A DNA stretch of 64,000 nt, from NCBI RefSeq assembly GCF_000712295.1, contig NZ_JMKI01000026.1:62001-126000 (forward strand), given 5' to 3'. Under the pieces are notes generated by a model that was given only the letters and a program-made list of their open reading frames with translations, was not told where the DNA came from and did not search any database. Of the stretch, positions 35,344 to 45,247 are shown one piece after another; positions within the stretch are counted from its first letter, which is position 1, and every line of letters starts with the position of its first letter. Source of the DNA: Synergistes jonesii (GTDB lineage: Bacteria > Synergistota > Synergistia > Synergistales > Synergistaceae). Position numbers and translations under genes: made by a program.

Positions 35344-36408
35344 ATGAGCGAAAAAACGCCGGACCTTTCCAAGACCGCGGCCTACGACTATTTTCTGCCG
35401 AAGGAGCTTATAGCCCAGGACCCGGCCGAGCCGCGCGATTCTTCGCGCCTGCTCGTCCTCCGCAGGGCGACGGGCGAGAGCGAAGATACGATTTTTCATA
35501 ACATCGTAAATTACTTACGCGAGGGAGACCTGCTCGTGATGAACGACACTAGGGTGCTGCCGGCGCGAGTCGAAGGCAGAAAAATAAACGAAAGCGGAGA
35601 AGGGGCTAAGGTAGAAATTTTTTTCCTTAACCCGGGCGCGCGGCATAATGAGTGGACGGCACTTGTACGTCCCGGCAGGAAGCTGTCCGAAGGCACAAAG
35701 GTCGCGCTCTCTGACGATTTTCGCGTAGCGGTGGGCGCGCGCCTCGAAGACGGACTGCGCACGATAATCTTTGGTGAAAGCGACGAGCCTTTAGCGCTGA
35801 TTCATAAATTCGGCCGGACACCCCTGCCTCATTACATAACTGAGACTCACGCCGACCCAGAGCGCTACCAGACGGTCTACGCCAAGCGCGAAAAAGAAAA
35901 TTCGGTAGCCGCGCCGACTGCCGGACTGCACTTCACGCCGGAGCTGCTGAAAAAACTCGAAGAGAGGGGCGTGCCGCATAAATTCGTGACGCTGCAGGTG
36001 GGGCTCGGCACATTCCGTCCGGTCAAAGCTGAGAACATTGCCGAGCATATAATGCATACGGAATTCTGCGAAGTCCCCGGAGATACGGCCGACGCGATAA
36101 AGGAGACTAAAGAGCGCGGCGGCCGCGTCGTCGCCGTAGGGACCACCGTCGTGCGCACGCTCGAGGCGTTCGCTCAGCGCTTCGGCGAAGTCCGCGGCGG
36201 CGCGCTGTCGACGAAGCTCTTTATCAATCCCGGCTACAGCTTCAAGGCGATAGACGCGCTTATAACGAACTTTCACCTTCCGATGAGTACGCTGCTGATG
36301 CTCGTATCGGCGTTCGGAGGCTACGAAACGACGATGCGCGCCTACCGCGAAGCGGTGGAGAAGCGCTACAGATTTTTCTCCTTCGGAGATTCCATGTTTA
36401 TCGAGTAA
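35344..36408 (+). CDS. queA: S-adenosylmethionine:tRNA ribosyltransferase-isomerase QueA
   Basis: A 354-residue QueA that transfers the ribosyl moiety of S-adenosylmethionine to 7-aminomethyl-7-deazaguanine in tRNA, making epoxyqueuosine. Motifs: YDYFLPKELIAQDPAEPRDSS, LLVMNDTRVLPAR, AAPTAGLHFT, LQVGLGTFRPV and the TNFHLPMSTLLMLVSAF region. I chose ATG 35344 just after the spoIID stop; the longer frame begins inside that gene. It ends the yebC-ruv run and is followed by a bidirectional terminator. Confidence 0.96.
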   Translation: MSEKTPDLSKTAAYDYFLPKELIAQDPAEPRDSSRLLVLRRATGESEDTIFHNIVNYLREGDLLVMNDTRVLPARVEGRKINESGEGAKVEIFFLNPGARHNEWTALVRPGRKLSEGTKVALSDDFRVAVGARLEDGLRTIIFGESDEPLALIHKFGRTPLPHYITETHADPERYQTVYAKREKENSVAAPTAGLHFTPELLKKLEERGVPHKFVTLQVGLGTFRPVKAENIAEHIMHTEFCEVPGDTADAIKETKERGGRVVAVGTTVVRTLEAFAQRFGEVRGGALSTKLFINPGYSFKAIDALITNFHLPMSTLLMLVSAFGGYETTMRAYREAVEKRYRFFSFGDSMFIE

Positions 36409-36456
36409 CGGCTGAGATAATAGTCTTATAAATAAGATAATATCATATTTATGCAC

Positions 36457-36494
36457 AAAAAAGGCGGATTTCTCCGATAGTCCCGCCTTTTTTG
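36457..36494. terminator. bidirectional terminator between queA and the aminotransferase
   Basis: AAAAAAGGCGGGA-like arm at 36457-36467 and CCGCCTTTTTT at 36483-36493 form a hairpin with A-run and T-run on its two sides, so it can stop transcription from both converging genes. Confidence 0.85.
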
Positions 36495-36504
36495 TCAACC
36501 TAAC

Positions 36505-37341
36505 TCAATCGCTGAGCCAGCGGCCTATATTCGCGAGGAAAAGCCTGTAAAGATGAGCAGCTACGGGCCCGGGCTTCCCGTTTCCTATCGTAGTGTCGCC
36601 TACGCGCACGACTGAAAGCACCTCGTTCACAGTTCCTGTGATGAAGGCCTCGTCCGCTCCGGCAAGCTCTTCGACCTTCGGACAGCGCTCTTCGATAACG
36701 AAGCCGTTTTCGCGCGCGAGAGTCAACACCACCTTCCGCGTAACTCCGTCGAGCACGCGTCCGACCGGCGCCGTAATTATCTTTCCTCCCCTGCAGAGGA
36801 AGAAATTATTCGTCATGGCCTCAGTGATCTCTCCGTCGGGCATATAGAGGGTTTCGTGATTGAGCCTATCCGCGCTTGATAGCGGGATGAGCGCGAAAAG
36901 ATAATTAGTGCTCTTACATAGCGGGTAAGGGCGCTCCATTCTGTTCGGCACGAGCACGGCGCCGCGCCTGTGCTCCTCCTCGGACGTCTTCGTGATAGCT
37001 CCGAAAATAACGAAAAAACGCGGCTCGGGGAACCTTCCCTTGTCGTTCACGTCGCCGCCTGTGATGAAGGGGCGGACGAGCCCTTCGTCGGGACAACCCT
37101 CCATCTTTACGCCGGCGCTGAAAATTTCCGGCAGCAGCGGCAGAACCTTCTCGGCCGCGATGCCGGCGCGCTTCGCGCTCTCGGCGAGACGCGCGAGATG
37201 CAGATCGGCGGCGAAAAGTTTTCTGTCGTAAAAGCGCACGGCCTCGAAGACCGCGACGCCGCGCTGCACCGCCATATCGGTAACGGGCAACCTGCATTTG
37301 GAAAGCTGGGCGAACTTTCCGCCAAGATAACAGATAGACAA
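36505..37341 (-). CDS. class IV aminotransferase (branched-chain / D-amino acid / PabC type)
   Basis: A fold-type IV PLP enzyme of 278 residues from TTG 37341, which has AAGGGAG upstream; the frame can be extended to 37434 but without a good RBS. Features: FEAVRFYDRKLFAADLHLARL, the PLP Lys in PLCKSTNYL, and EAMTNNFFLCRGGKI plus GVTRKVVLTLARENGF. Family members are branched-chain aminotransferases, D-alanine aminotransferases or aminodeoxychorismate lyases, and I cannot separate these by eye. Given the amino-acid theme of the region a branched-chain role is plausible. Confidence 0.85.
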   Translation of the reverse strand: MSICYLGGKFAQLSKCRLPVTDMAVQRGVAVFEAVRFYDRKLFAADLHLARLAESAKRAGIAAEKVLPLLPEIFSAGVKMEGCPDEGLVRPFITGGDVNDKGRFPEPRFFVIFGAITKTSEEEHRRGAVLVPNRMERPYPLCKSTNYLFALIPLSSADRLNHETLYMPDGEITEAMTNNFFLCRGGKIITAPVGRVLDGVTRKVVLTLARENGFVIEERCPKVEELAGADEAFITGTVNEVLSVVRVGDTTIGNGKPGPVAAHLYRLFLANIGRWLSD

Positions 37342-37544
37342 ATCAGTCACTCCCTTCTCAATGTGTGCAAAACAGCGGTGTCCCACCGGGCGATAACATT
37401 CGTTATTATACCTTATATCCGCAGCATGCCGCATTTGTTTAGCGTGAATTTATCGCCTATATAAACGGTTTACCTTTTGAAACACCTTGAATACGCGGCG
37501 GCAAAATTTCACGCCATAGTGGCTCTTTTCTCATAATACAGCCA

Positions 37545-37581
37545 AAGAGAAAAGGGTTTTCGGCAAAATCCGAAAACCCTT
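37545..37581 (-). terminator. terminator after tRNA-Pro
   Basis: On the minus strand AAGGGTTTTCGG (37581-37570) and CCGAAAACCCTT (37563-37552) form a 12-bp stem followed by TTCTCTTT. It lies just downstream of the tRNA. Confidence 0.8.
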
Positions 37582-37589
37582 GTTATTTT

Positions 37590-37667
37590 TGGTCGGGATG
37601 AGAGGATTCGAACCTCCGACCACCTGCACCCCATGCAGGTACGCTAGCCAGGCTGCGCTACATCCCG
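37590..37667 (-). tRNA. tRNA-Pro (GGG anticodon)
   Basis: Read on the minus strand: acceptor CGGGATG pairs with CATCCCG, the anticodon stem CCTGC/GCAGG holds loop ATGGGGT with anticodon GGG, the T arm contains GGTTCGAATCC, discriminator A and CCA are encoded (TGG at 37590-37592 on the plus strand). Confidence 0.97.
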
Positions 37668-37876
37668 TTCGCATGCGTAATATTACCGCGTCCCGGCGCT
37701 TTGGTCAAGTGAAAATTTATTTCCGCCGTAGCGGCGGCGCGTTTGACGCCTCTTAAGCGGCGCTTCGGCAAAAATAAATTTTTTACGCTGAACAGCCGAT
37801 GAAAGATTTGTTATAATCATCGTGAAGGGTGCGGCTGACGCGGCCTTGTACTTGCGCACGAAGAGAGTTGATCGAT

Positions 37877-38755
37877 TTGCTGAATGAAAGCAGAGGGTGC
37901 ATCATTATCACAGGAATGTCGGGGGCTGGAAAATCCTCGGCGCTCAACGTGCTCGAAGACCAGGGCTTTTACGCGATAGACAATCTGCCGCCGGCGCTCC
38001 TTCCCCAGCTCTTCGACATGCTTGAGAGCCACAGCTCCGCTGCGGACAAGGGCGTAGCGGCGGTCGTCGACGTCAGGAGCGAGGCGCTGCTCAACGACCT
38101 TTCTCAGGTAGTCGTCAAGCTGCACGAGAACGGAATCAAAACGAAGATCATCTTCATAGACTGCTCCGACGGCGACCTCGTCAGGCGCTATGAGACGACG
38201 CGCCGCAGGCATCCGCTCGCCGAGGGACTCACTATTCTCCAGGGAATCGAAAGTGAACGCGTGCGCCTGCAAAATATTATAAAAAATGCAGATATTGTCA
38301 TAGACACAACAGGGCTAAAACTGCCCGATTTCAAAAAGAGGCTTCTTGAGGCGACGGGAATGTCGGCCGAACAGCCGTCGATCATAATAAGCTCCTTCGG
38401 CTTTAAATTCGGAGCTCCGCAGGACGCAGATTTCATCATAGATGCGCGCTTTCTACCCAATCCCAACTACGTCGACGAGCTTCATTCTCTCTCTGGGAGG
38501 GACAAGCCCGTGATAAATTACCTGCAATCTTTCCCTGTGTTCGACGAATTCCTTTCACGCGCAAATTCGCTTTTCGAATACGTCTCTTCCGTCTACGGAG
38601 ATACGGGTAAGAAGCAGTTGCACATATGCGTCGGCTGCACCGGCGGGCGCCATCGTTCGGTCGCCGTCGCGGAGATGCTCGGCGCCTGCCTTAGGTCGGC
38701 GGGAAGGCGCGTCCGCGTGCAACACAGGGACATCGATAAGGGAAGCTTGAGATGA
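37877..38755 (+). CDS. rapZ: RapZ/YvcJ nucleotide-binding protein
   Basis: A 292-residue RapZ-family protein. Walker A GMSGAGKSS is near residue 13, followed by the AIDNLPPALLPQL segment; the C-terminal domain has HICVGCTGGRHRSV. In Escherichia coli RapZ binds GlcN6P and small RNAs; in Bacillus YvcJ is a GTPase-type protein of unclear role. TTG 37877 gives the usual short leader before IIITGMSG; TTG 37868 and a GTG at 37829 are alternatives. First gene of the conserved rapZ-yvcK-whiA trio. Confidence 0.93.
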   Translation: MLNESRGCIIITGMSGAGKSSALNVLEDQGFYAIDNLPPALLPQLFDMLESHSSAADKGVAAVVDVRSEALLNDLSQVVVKLHENGIKTKIIFIDCSDGDLVRRYETTRRRHPLAEGLTILQGIESERVRLQNIIKNADIVIDTTGLKLPDFKKRLLEATGMSAEQPSIIISSFGFKFGAPQDADFIIDARFLPNPNYVDELHSLSGRDKPVINYLQSFPVFDEFLSRANSLFEYVSSVYGDTGKKQLHICVGCTGGRHRSVAVAEMLGACLRSAGRRVRVQHRDIDKGSLR

Positions 38756-39876
38756 CGACGCTATCGTTCATATCGGCCTTTCTGGCGGCGTTTGCGCTCG
38801 GCGGCGCCTGCGCTTATTTCGCGTCGCGACGACGCGTCAAATTCATCAGGAAGCCGCCGGCGCCGCGCCATATCATGTCCAACGCGCTGGAATACAGGCT
38901 TTCGATGGGGCCTCGCGTCGTCGCGATAGGCGGAGGCACGGGGCTTTCGACTCTTCTGTCAGGCTTGAAAGGCTTTACGAGAAACATCACCGCCGTCGTC
39001 GCGGTAACGGACGAGGGGGGCAGTTCCGGCCGCCTCAGGCAGGAATGGGGCGTGCTTCCTCCCGGCGACATCCGCAACTGTATCGTCGCGCTCGCAGAAA
39101 ACGGCAGCGCGCTGACCAGCCTGCTGAATTACAGATTTGACAGGGGAGAGCTCAAAGGGCACAGCCTCGGCAATATCATCATCCTTGCCGCGACGGAGCT
39201 GATGGGCGACTTCCAGCGCGCGGTGCTCGAACTGAACAAGCTGCTCGCGATAAGGGGACAGGTGCTGCCGGTGACGACGGAGAACGTAGTGCTCAAAGGA
39301 AGAACCGCGGACGGAAATATCGTGACCGGAGAGCTTCAAGTCTCAGACAACGGCAGCAGGCTGACGGAGTTGTGGATCGAGCCGTCTGACGCCGAACCCG
39401 TCGATCCCGTGATAGCCGCCTTCGGCGACGCCGACGTGATAGTCCTGGGCCCCGGGAGCCATTTTACGAGCGTTATGCCGAACCTTCTGCTTCCCGGCGT
39501 CGCAAAGCTGCTCAAGGAGGCGACGGCGCCTATAGTCTATATCGCGAATTTGATGACACAGCCGAAGGAGACCGAAGGGATGAATATCCTCTCGCACATA
39601 GACTGGATAGCCGGAGTGCTCGGCCGCGTGCCGGATTACGTGCTGGCAAACGAGTCGGCTGTACCGGCGGAATTCATCTCGCGCTACGGGAAGATAGGCG
39701 CGGAACCGCTCTACCTTTCGGCGAAGGAAGAAAATTATCTCGAATCTCTCGGTTCGAAGGTGATATACGGGGATTACTGCGAGATAAGGAACGGAAAATA
39801 TCTGAGGCACAACGCGCAGAATCTTTCTGAGACGATAATGGAGATATCGCGCACAAGGCAGAAAGGCCTGGAGTAA
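38752..39876 (+). CDS. YvcK/CofD-like gluconeogenesis factor
   Basis: A 374-residue member of the YvcK (GluM) family. A short hydrophobic N-terminal segment (about residues 5-25) precedes the Rossmann-like domain with IGGGTGLSTLLSGLKGF, VTDEGGSSGRLRQEWG and HSLGNIIILAATELMGD. YvcK binds UDP-sugars and is needed for growth on gluconeogenic carbon sources and for cell shape in Bacillus. It overlaps rapZ by four bases. Confidence 0.94.
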   Translation: MTTLSFISAFLAAFALGGACAYFASRRRVKFIRKPPAPRHIMSNALEYRLSMGPRVVAIGGGTGLSTLLSGLKGFTRNITAVVAVTDEGGSSGRLRQEWGVLPPGDIRNCIVALAENGSALTSLLNYRFDRGELKGHSLGNIIILAATELMGDFQRAVLELNKLLAIRGQVLPVTTENVVLKGRTADGNIVTGELQVSDNGSRLTELWIEPSDAEPVDPVIAAFGDADVIVLGPGSHFTSVMPNLLLPGVAKLLKEATAPIVYIANLMTQPKETEGMNILSHIDWIAGVLGRVPDYVLANESAVPAEFISRYGKIGAEPLYLSAKEENYLESLGSKVIYGDYCEIRNGKYLRHNAQNLSETIMEISRTRQKGLE

Positions 39877-39882
39877 AAAGGT

Positions 39883-40782
39883 TTGAAGGGCGTAGGCGCT
39901 ATCTGGGACGAATGGGCGCAACAGCCTCCGGCCTCTCCGAGAGACGAAGCGGCCGGAATACTTGACGGCATACCCTCGGAAGAGAGAGCCGGAGAGACTT
40001 TTTTCACGACACCGCGCCTATTCGCGGTCAGGCGGCTCATGCGCCTTTGGGGCGAATGCGGCTGGGACGGCGCGGAGGAGCCGGGACTTTGCGTCATCCC
40101 CACGCGGCAAAAGGGCGGGGTGACTTTTTCGGCCGATGAAGCGGCGATGGAAAAGGTGCGGGCGGTGACGGCGCCGACCGCACGGCGCACGAGGAACTGG
40201 GGATGGGTGCGCGGCCTCTTCGGCGGCTGCGGCGCCCTCTATATCCCCAAGGCTGGCTACTATCTAGTGATGCGCGTCCCCGAAGGAAAAGGCTCGGCGG
40301 AAAGGATTCAGGCGATAATGCGCTCCTGCGGCTTCGACCTCGGAATCAGGAAGAGGGGAGAAAGCCGGGAAGTGACGTTGCGCGACCAGCAGCAGATCGT
40401 CACCTTCCTCTCGCGCATAGGCCTTGTAAAGACCGCGCTGGAGCTTGAGGAGACCTCGATATACCGTTCGATGAGGAATCACGCGAACAAGCTCGTCAAC
40501 TGCGACGCGGCGAACATCAACAAAAGCGTCGGCGCGGCGCGCGGGCAGATGAAGCTTATAGAAAAGATGGAGGAGCTTGGTATGCTCGACGACCTGCCGG
40601 AGCCTCTCTTAGAGCTCGTAAAGGCGAGAAAAAGGAATCCGAGCGTAACTTTAAAAGAACTTGGGCAAACTTTACCGAGACCAATCAGTAAAAGTACGGT
40701 AGAATATAGATGGCGGAAATTAGAGACTATGCTTGGCAAGCAGTTAAAGGAGGATGATGCCAATGTACTTGGGAAAGGCTGA
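39883..40782 (+). CDS. whiA: WhiA-type DNA-binding protein
   Basis: A 299-residue WhiA: a degenerate homing-endonuclease-like N-terminal domain (WVRGLFGGCGALYIPKAGYY) and a C-terminal helix-turn-helix (LKELGQTLPRPISKSTVEYR). WhiA regulates sporulation in Streptomyces and division/chromosome segregation in Bacillus. TTG start after AAAAGG. It follows yvcK by six bases and overlaps the start of the debranching enzyme gene. Confidence 0.9.
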   Translation: MKGVGAIWDEWAQQPPASPRDEAAGILDGIPSEERAGETFFTTPRLFAVRRLMRLWGECGWDGAEEPGLCVIPTRQKGGVTFSADEAAMEKVRAVTAPTARRTRNWGWVRGLFGGCGALYIPKAGYYLVMRVPEGKGSAERIQAIMRSCGFDLGIRKRGESREVTLRDQQQIVTFLSRIGLVKTALELEETSIYRSMRNHANKLVNCDAANINKSVGAARGQMKLIEKMEELGMLDDLPEPLLELVKARKRNPSVTLKELGQTLPRPISKSTVEYRWRKLETMLGKQLKEDDANVLGKG

Positions 40783-42742
40783 CGTTAACACCTATGACAA
40801 AGGCGCCGGAAGGGAATTTCTCGTCTCCAACGGGCGCGGGGGCTACGGCTTTTCAACAGTCATAGGTGCTAACACAAGAAGGGAACACGGACTTCTTGTC
40901 GTAAGGCCGGAAAACGAAAGACAGCACTCAGTTCTGGTAAGCAAAATCGAAGAAACAGTTTTTGACAGCAACAAAAAATATCAGTTATCGACAAACCGCT
41001 ACAGAGATCTGGTCTACCCGGACGGCTACAGATACCTGCAGGAATATCAGGGAAACCCGTTCCCGACCATGCTATTTGTAATTCACAGTATCCTCCTGAA
41101 AAAATCGATTTTTATGCCTCACGGAAAAGAATGCACGATAGTCAAGTATGAGCTGCTGGCAGCGCCGGGAAAAATCCGCCTCGACCTGCGTCCGCTCTTT
41201 GCCCACAGGAAAAACAGCGAGGTGTGCCTCGACTCCGGCAAAAACGTCTTCTCCGTCTCGTCCGACGACGCGCACGGCATCTGCGTGACGGGAAGGGGAC
41301 ATTCGAGCTGCTGCGCGGCTACGGCCGGAACGTGGGCGCTCAAACCACTCTGGTTCGAAAACCTTATCTACGAGCAGGACGACAACAGCGACGGGGCCTG
41401 CGTGGATCATCTATGGTCGCCGGGACTCATCTCCAACGAGATGTCCGAGGGCGATTCTGTTTACATGATCCTTTCCGAGAAGGCAGAGAAATTTACGCTT
41501 AAAGAGCTCGGTGAGATCGAAAGCGAAGCGGCGCAGAGATTTGAAGATATACTCGAACAGGCCAACATCCCGGCTTTCAGCAGCGCCGAACAGGACATGG
41601 TGGCGTCCTCCTATCACCTCGTCGACGACAGGCCGGAGAGCATAGCGCCGATCTACACGGGCTATCCGTCGGTCGACACGAAAGCCTCCGATACCTTCAT
41701 CGCGCTGCCGGGGCTGCTTCTTGCGACAGGCAGGGAAAAGACGGCGGCGAAGACTCTCAAATACTGGAGCGGCGTGGCGGAGTCGTGCGGCTGGGCGATG
41801 CCCGAAAAGCTCTCCGACGACGGCGAGCCGGAATTCGGCTGCATCGACTGCGGGCTATGGTTCGTCTACGCGGTCGACAAATATCTTTCGCACCACGCGG
41901 AAGCGGATCCCGACGACAGGAAAAGGCTCACGAAGGCGCTTTTCGCCGTGACGGACAAATATATTTTGGGAATCGAAGGGCTCGACGTCAAATGCGCCGA
42001 CAATATGCTCCTTCAGATGCTCGGCGCAGATCCGGCGCGCTACTGGATGAGCGCGGTGGCGGGCGAAGAAGTCGTAGTCCCGCGCTGCGGCTACCTCGTC
42101 GAAGTCAACGCGCTCTGGTACAACGCTCTGAAGTGCGCCGAAAAATATGCGCAGGCCAGTGGGAACGCGGAGTCGGCGGAGAGGTATAAAAATGCGGCGG
42201 AGAAGTGCGGAAAGTCCTTCTGCGATACCTTCTGGAGCTGCGATATGAACGGCCTGTACGATTACGTAGACCCTGAGACCTTCAAAGGCGACGGCGCGAT
42301 AAGGCCGAACCAGATATTAGCCGCTTCGCTGCCCTTCAGCCCTCTTTCTCCCGAAGCCGCACAGAGCGTCGTGCGCCTCTGCTGGAACACGCTCTACACG
42401 ACCTACGGACTGCGCACGCTCGACCCGCGCCATGATAAATTCAAGGGGCGCTCGGAGGGGCGTCTCGACCAGCGGCTGAAGGCGCGCTTCCGCGGAATGG
42501 CGTGGCCGTGGCTCTTAGGAGAGTTCATCACCGCCTATTTGAAATATAACCCGACGCGCAAGGATCTTGGCTGGGTGTTTATGCGCCCCTTCAATTCGCA
42601 TCTGCGCCACGGATGTCTCTGCGGCGTCGCGCAGCTCTTCGACGGCATAATGCCCTACAGGCCGCACGGAGACGTGCTTTCCGCCTGTGCGCTCGGCGAA
42701 CTGCTGCGCGTGCTTCATGAAAATCTCGAGCCGGACGAATAA
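40763..42742 (+). CDS. amylo-alpha-1,6-glucosidase / glycogen debranching-type enzyme
   Basis: A 659-residue enzyme of the GH133 type: an N-terminal beta-rich domain (EFLVSNGRGGYGFSTVIGAN, LVVRPENERQH) and an (alpha/alpha)6 catalytic domain (DTKASDTFIALPGLLLATG, ECGCIDCGLWFVYAVDK-like, VEVNALWYNALKCAEKYA, RPNQILAASLPFSPL). The C-terminus reads RDLGWVFMRPFNSHLRHGC, then LCGVAQLFDG. It removes alpha-1,6 branches from glycogen-like polymers. I chose ATG 40763 because AGGAGG (40748-40753) is nine bases away; ATG 40754 is directly adjacent to it. It may be co-transcribed with the metabolic regulators rapZ-yvcK-whiA. Confidence 0.9.
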   Translation: MYLGKADVNTYDKGAGREFLVSNGRGGYGFSTVIGANTRREHGLLVVRPENERQHSVLVSKIEETVFDSNKKYQLSTNRYRDLVYPDGYRYLQEYQGNPFPTMLFVIHSILLKKSIFMPHGKECTIVKYELLAAPGKIRLDLRPLFAHRKNSEVCLDSGKNVFSVSSDDAHGICVTGRGHSSCCAATAGTWALKPLWFENLIYEQDDNSDGACVDHLWSPGLISNEMSEGDSVYMILSEKAEKFTLKELGEIESEAAQRFEDILEQANIPAFSSAEQDMVASSYHLVDDRPESIAPIYTGYPSVDTKASDTFIALPGLLLATGREKTAAKTLKYWSGVAESCGWAMPEKLSDDGEPEFGCIDCGLWFVYAVDKYLSHHAEADPDDRKRLTKALFAVTDKYILGIEGLDVKCADNMLLQMLGADPARYWMSAVAGEEVVVPRCGYLVEVNALWYNALKCAEKYAQASGNAESAERYKNAAEKCGKSFCDTFWSCDMNGLYDYVDPETFKGDGAIRPNQILAASLPFSPLSPEAAQSVVRLCWNTLYTTYGLRTLDPRHDKFKGRSEGRLDQRLKARFRGMAWPWLLGEFITAYLKYNPTRKDLGWVFMRPFNSHLRHGCLCGVAQLFDGIMPYRPHGDVLSACALGELLRVLHENLEPDE

Positions 42743-42761
42743 AACAAATTGGCGCGAATTT

Positions 42762-42789
42762 ATGTCAAATGCAAAAATATATTTGACAT
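42762..42789. repeat. 9-bp inverted repeat upstream of gap
   Basis: ATGTCAAAT (42762-42770) and ATTTGACAT (42781-42789) are perfect complements with a 10-base A/T-rich spacer. The right arm contains TTGACA, a possible -35 box, so the repeat may be an operator for the glycolytic operon. Confidence 0.65.
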
Positions 42790-42816
42790 AAACGCGGATA
42801 GGTAGCAAAATCTATA

Positions 42817-42850
42817 AAAGAGGGATAAATTAGACGTTTATCCCTCTTTT
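42817..42850 (+). terminator. hairpin with T-run between debranching enzyme and gap genes
   Basis: AAAAGAGGGATAAA (42817-42830) pairs with TTTATCCCTCTTTT (42837-42850). It is symmetrical and ends in T, so it can act as terminator of the upstream gene or as an attenuator in the gap leader. Confidence 0.75.
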
Positions 42851-42867
42851 CACAAAGCATATCGTAA

Positions 42868-43911
<1,044 letters not shown>

Positions 43912-43914
43912 GAA

Positions 43915-45105
43915 ATGCGCTTGAAGACATTTTCCCGGCAGGACGTCGCCGGGAAGAAGGTCCTGGTAAGAGTGGACTTCAACGTACCGCTCGCAGACGG
44001 CCGCGTCAGCGACGATACGCGCATAAGGGCGCATTTGGCGACGCTCAACGAGCTGCGCGAGGCCGACGCGAAGATAGCGCTCGTTTCGCACCTCGGCAGG
44101 CCGAAGGGCGCCGTCAACATGAAATATTCGCTCGCACCCGTCGCGGAAGAGCTAGCAAAGCTGACAGGGTGGAAGGTTCGTTTCGTGCCCGACTGCATCG
44201 GCGCAAAGGTGGACGAAGCCGTAGCGTCGTGGAAGGATGGGGAAGTCCTGCTCCTTGAAAACGTGCGCTTCTATCCAGGCGAAGAAAAAAACGACGCCGA
44301 TTTCGCGAAAAAGCTGACAAGAAACTTCGACGCTTTCGTGATGGACGCCTTCAGTGCGGCGCACAGAGCTCACGCCTCGACGAGAGCCGCCGCGGAACTG
44401 TTGCCCTCCTTCTCAGGCAGGCTCATTGAGCGCGAAATCAAAATGCTCTCGGCCGCGCGCGACAATCCGAAAAAGCCGTTTGTGCTGATACTCGGCGGCG
44501 CGAAGGTTTCCGACAAAATAGCGGTCGTCGAGAACATGCTGAAGAAGGTCGATACGATTCTTATCGGCGGTGGTATGGCCTTCACCTTCCTCAAAGCGCA
44601 GGGCAAAGAAGTGGGGAAGTCTCTCTGCGAAAGCGAAAAGCTCGGCTTTGCTTCCGAAATGCTCGCTAAGGCGGCTGAGCTCGGCGTTAAGATACTCCTT
44701 CCCGTCGATGCCGTAGTGGCTTCGGAGTTCAAAGCCGATTCTCCGGCGTCGGTCGTTTCTACCGACGCTATCCCGACGGATCGGATGGGGCTTGATATAG
44801 GTCCCAAGAGCGCCGAGCTCTTCGCAAAGGAGATAGCGTCGGCGAAGACCGTGCTCTGGAACGGGCCGATGGGCGTCTTTGAGATGCCCGCGTTCTCTAA
44901 GGGCACCGAAGCCGTCGCCGGCGCTCTGGCGGAGGCGACTTCGAAGGGCGCCCTCACCGTTGTCGGCGGCGGCGATTCGGCGGCGGCCGTCGCTCAGTTC
45001 AAGATGGGCGACAAGGTCTCCCACGTTTCCACCGGAGGCGGCGCGAGCTTAGAGTTCTTCGAAGGCAAGAGCCTCCCGGGAATAGAACCTTACGTCATCG
45101 GCTGA
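43915..45105 (+). CDS. pgk: phosphoglycerate kinase
   Basis: A 396-residue PGK with RVDFNVPLADGRVSDDTRIR, LVSHLGRPKG, FVLILGGAKVSDKI, VLWNGPMGVFE and the C-terminal VGGGDSAAAVAQF and STGGGASLEFFEG motifs. It makes ATP from 1,3-bisphosphoglycerate. Directly downstream of gap, with a terminator after it. Confidence 0.98.
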   Translation: MRLKTFSRQDVAGKKVLVRVDFNVPLADGRVSDDTRIRAHLATLNELREADAKIALVSHLGRPKGAVNMKYSLAPVAEELAKLTGWKVRFVPDCIGAKVDEAVASWKDGEVLLLENVRFYPGEEKNDADFAKKLTRNFDAFVMDAFSAAHRAHASTRAAAELLPSFSGRLIEREIKMLSAARDNPKKPFVLILGGAKVSDKIAVVENMLKKVDTILIGGGMAFTFLKAQGKEVGKSLCESEKLGFASEMLAKAAELGVKILLPVDAVVASEFKADSPASVVSTDAIPTDRMGLDIGPKSAELFAKEIASAKTVLWNGPMGVFEMPAFSKGTEAVAGALAEATSKGALTVVGGGDSAAAVAQFKMGDKVSHVSTGGGASLEFFEGKSLPGIEPYVIG

Positions 45106-45124
45106 CAAGATCGAGCGTTGCGTT

Positions 45125-45155
45125 AAAAGGGCGGGCTTGTCCGCCCCTTTATTAT
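45125..45155 (+). terminator. terminator after pgk
   Basis: AAAGGGCGG and CCGCCCCTTT flank a short loop (45126-45150), followed by an AT-rich tail. Confidence 0.75.
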
Positions 45156-45247
45156 ATTTTCAGTAATGTCATATAATATAGATAGCGTTATATCATCTCG
45201 CTGCAAGTCGTATATTTTTGATAATATTACAAAGGAGAGTCGATAAA

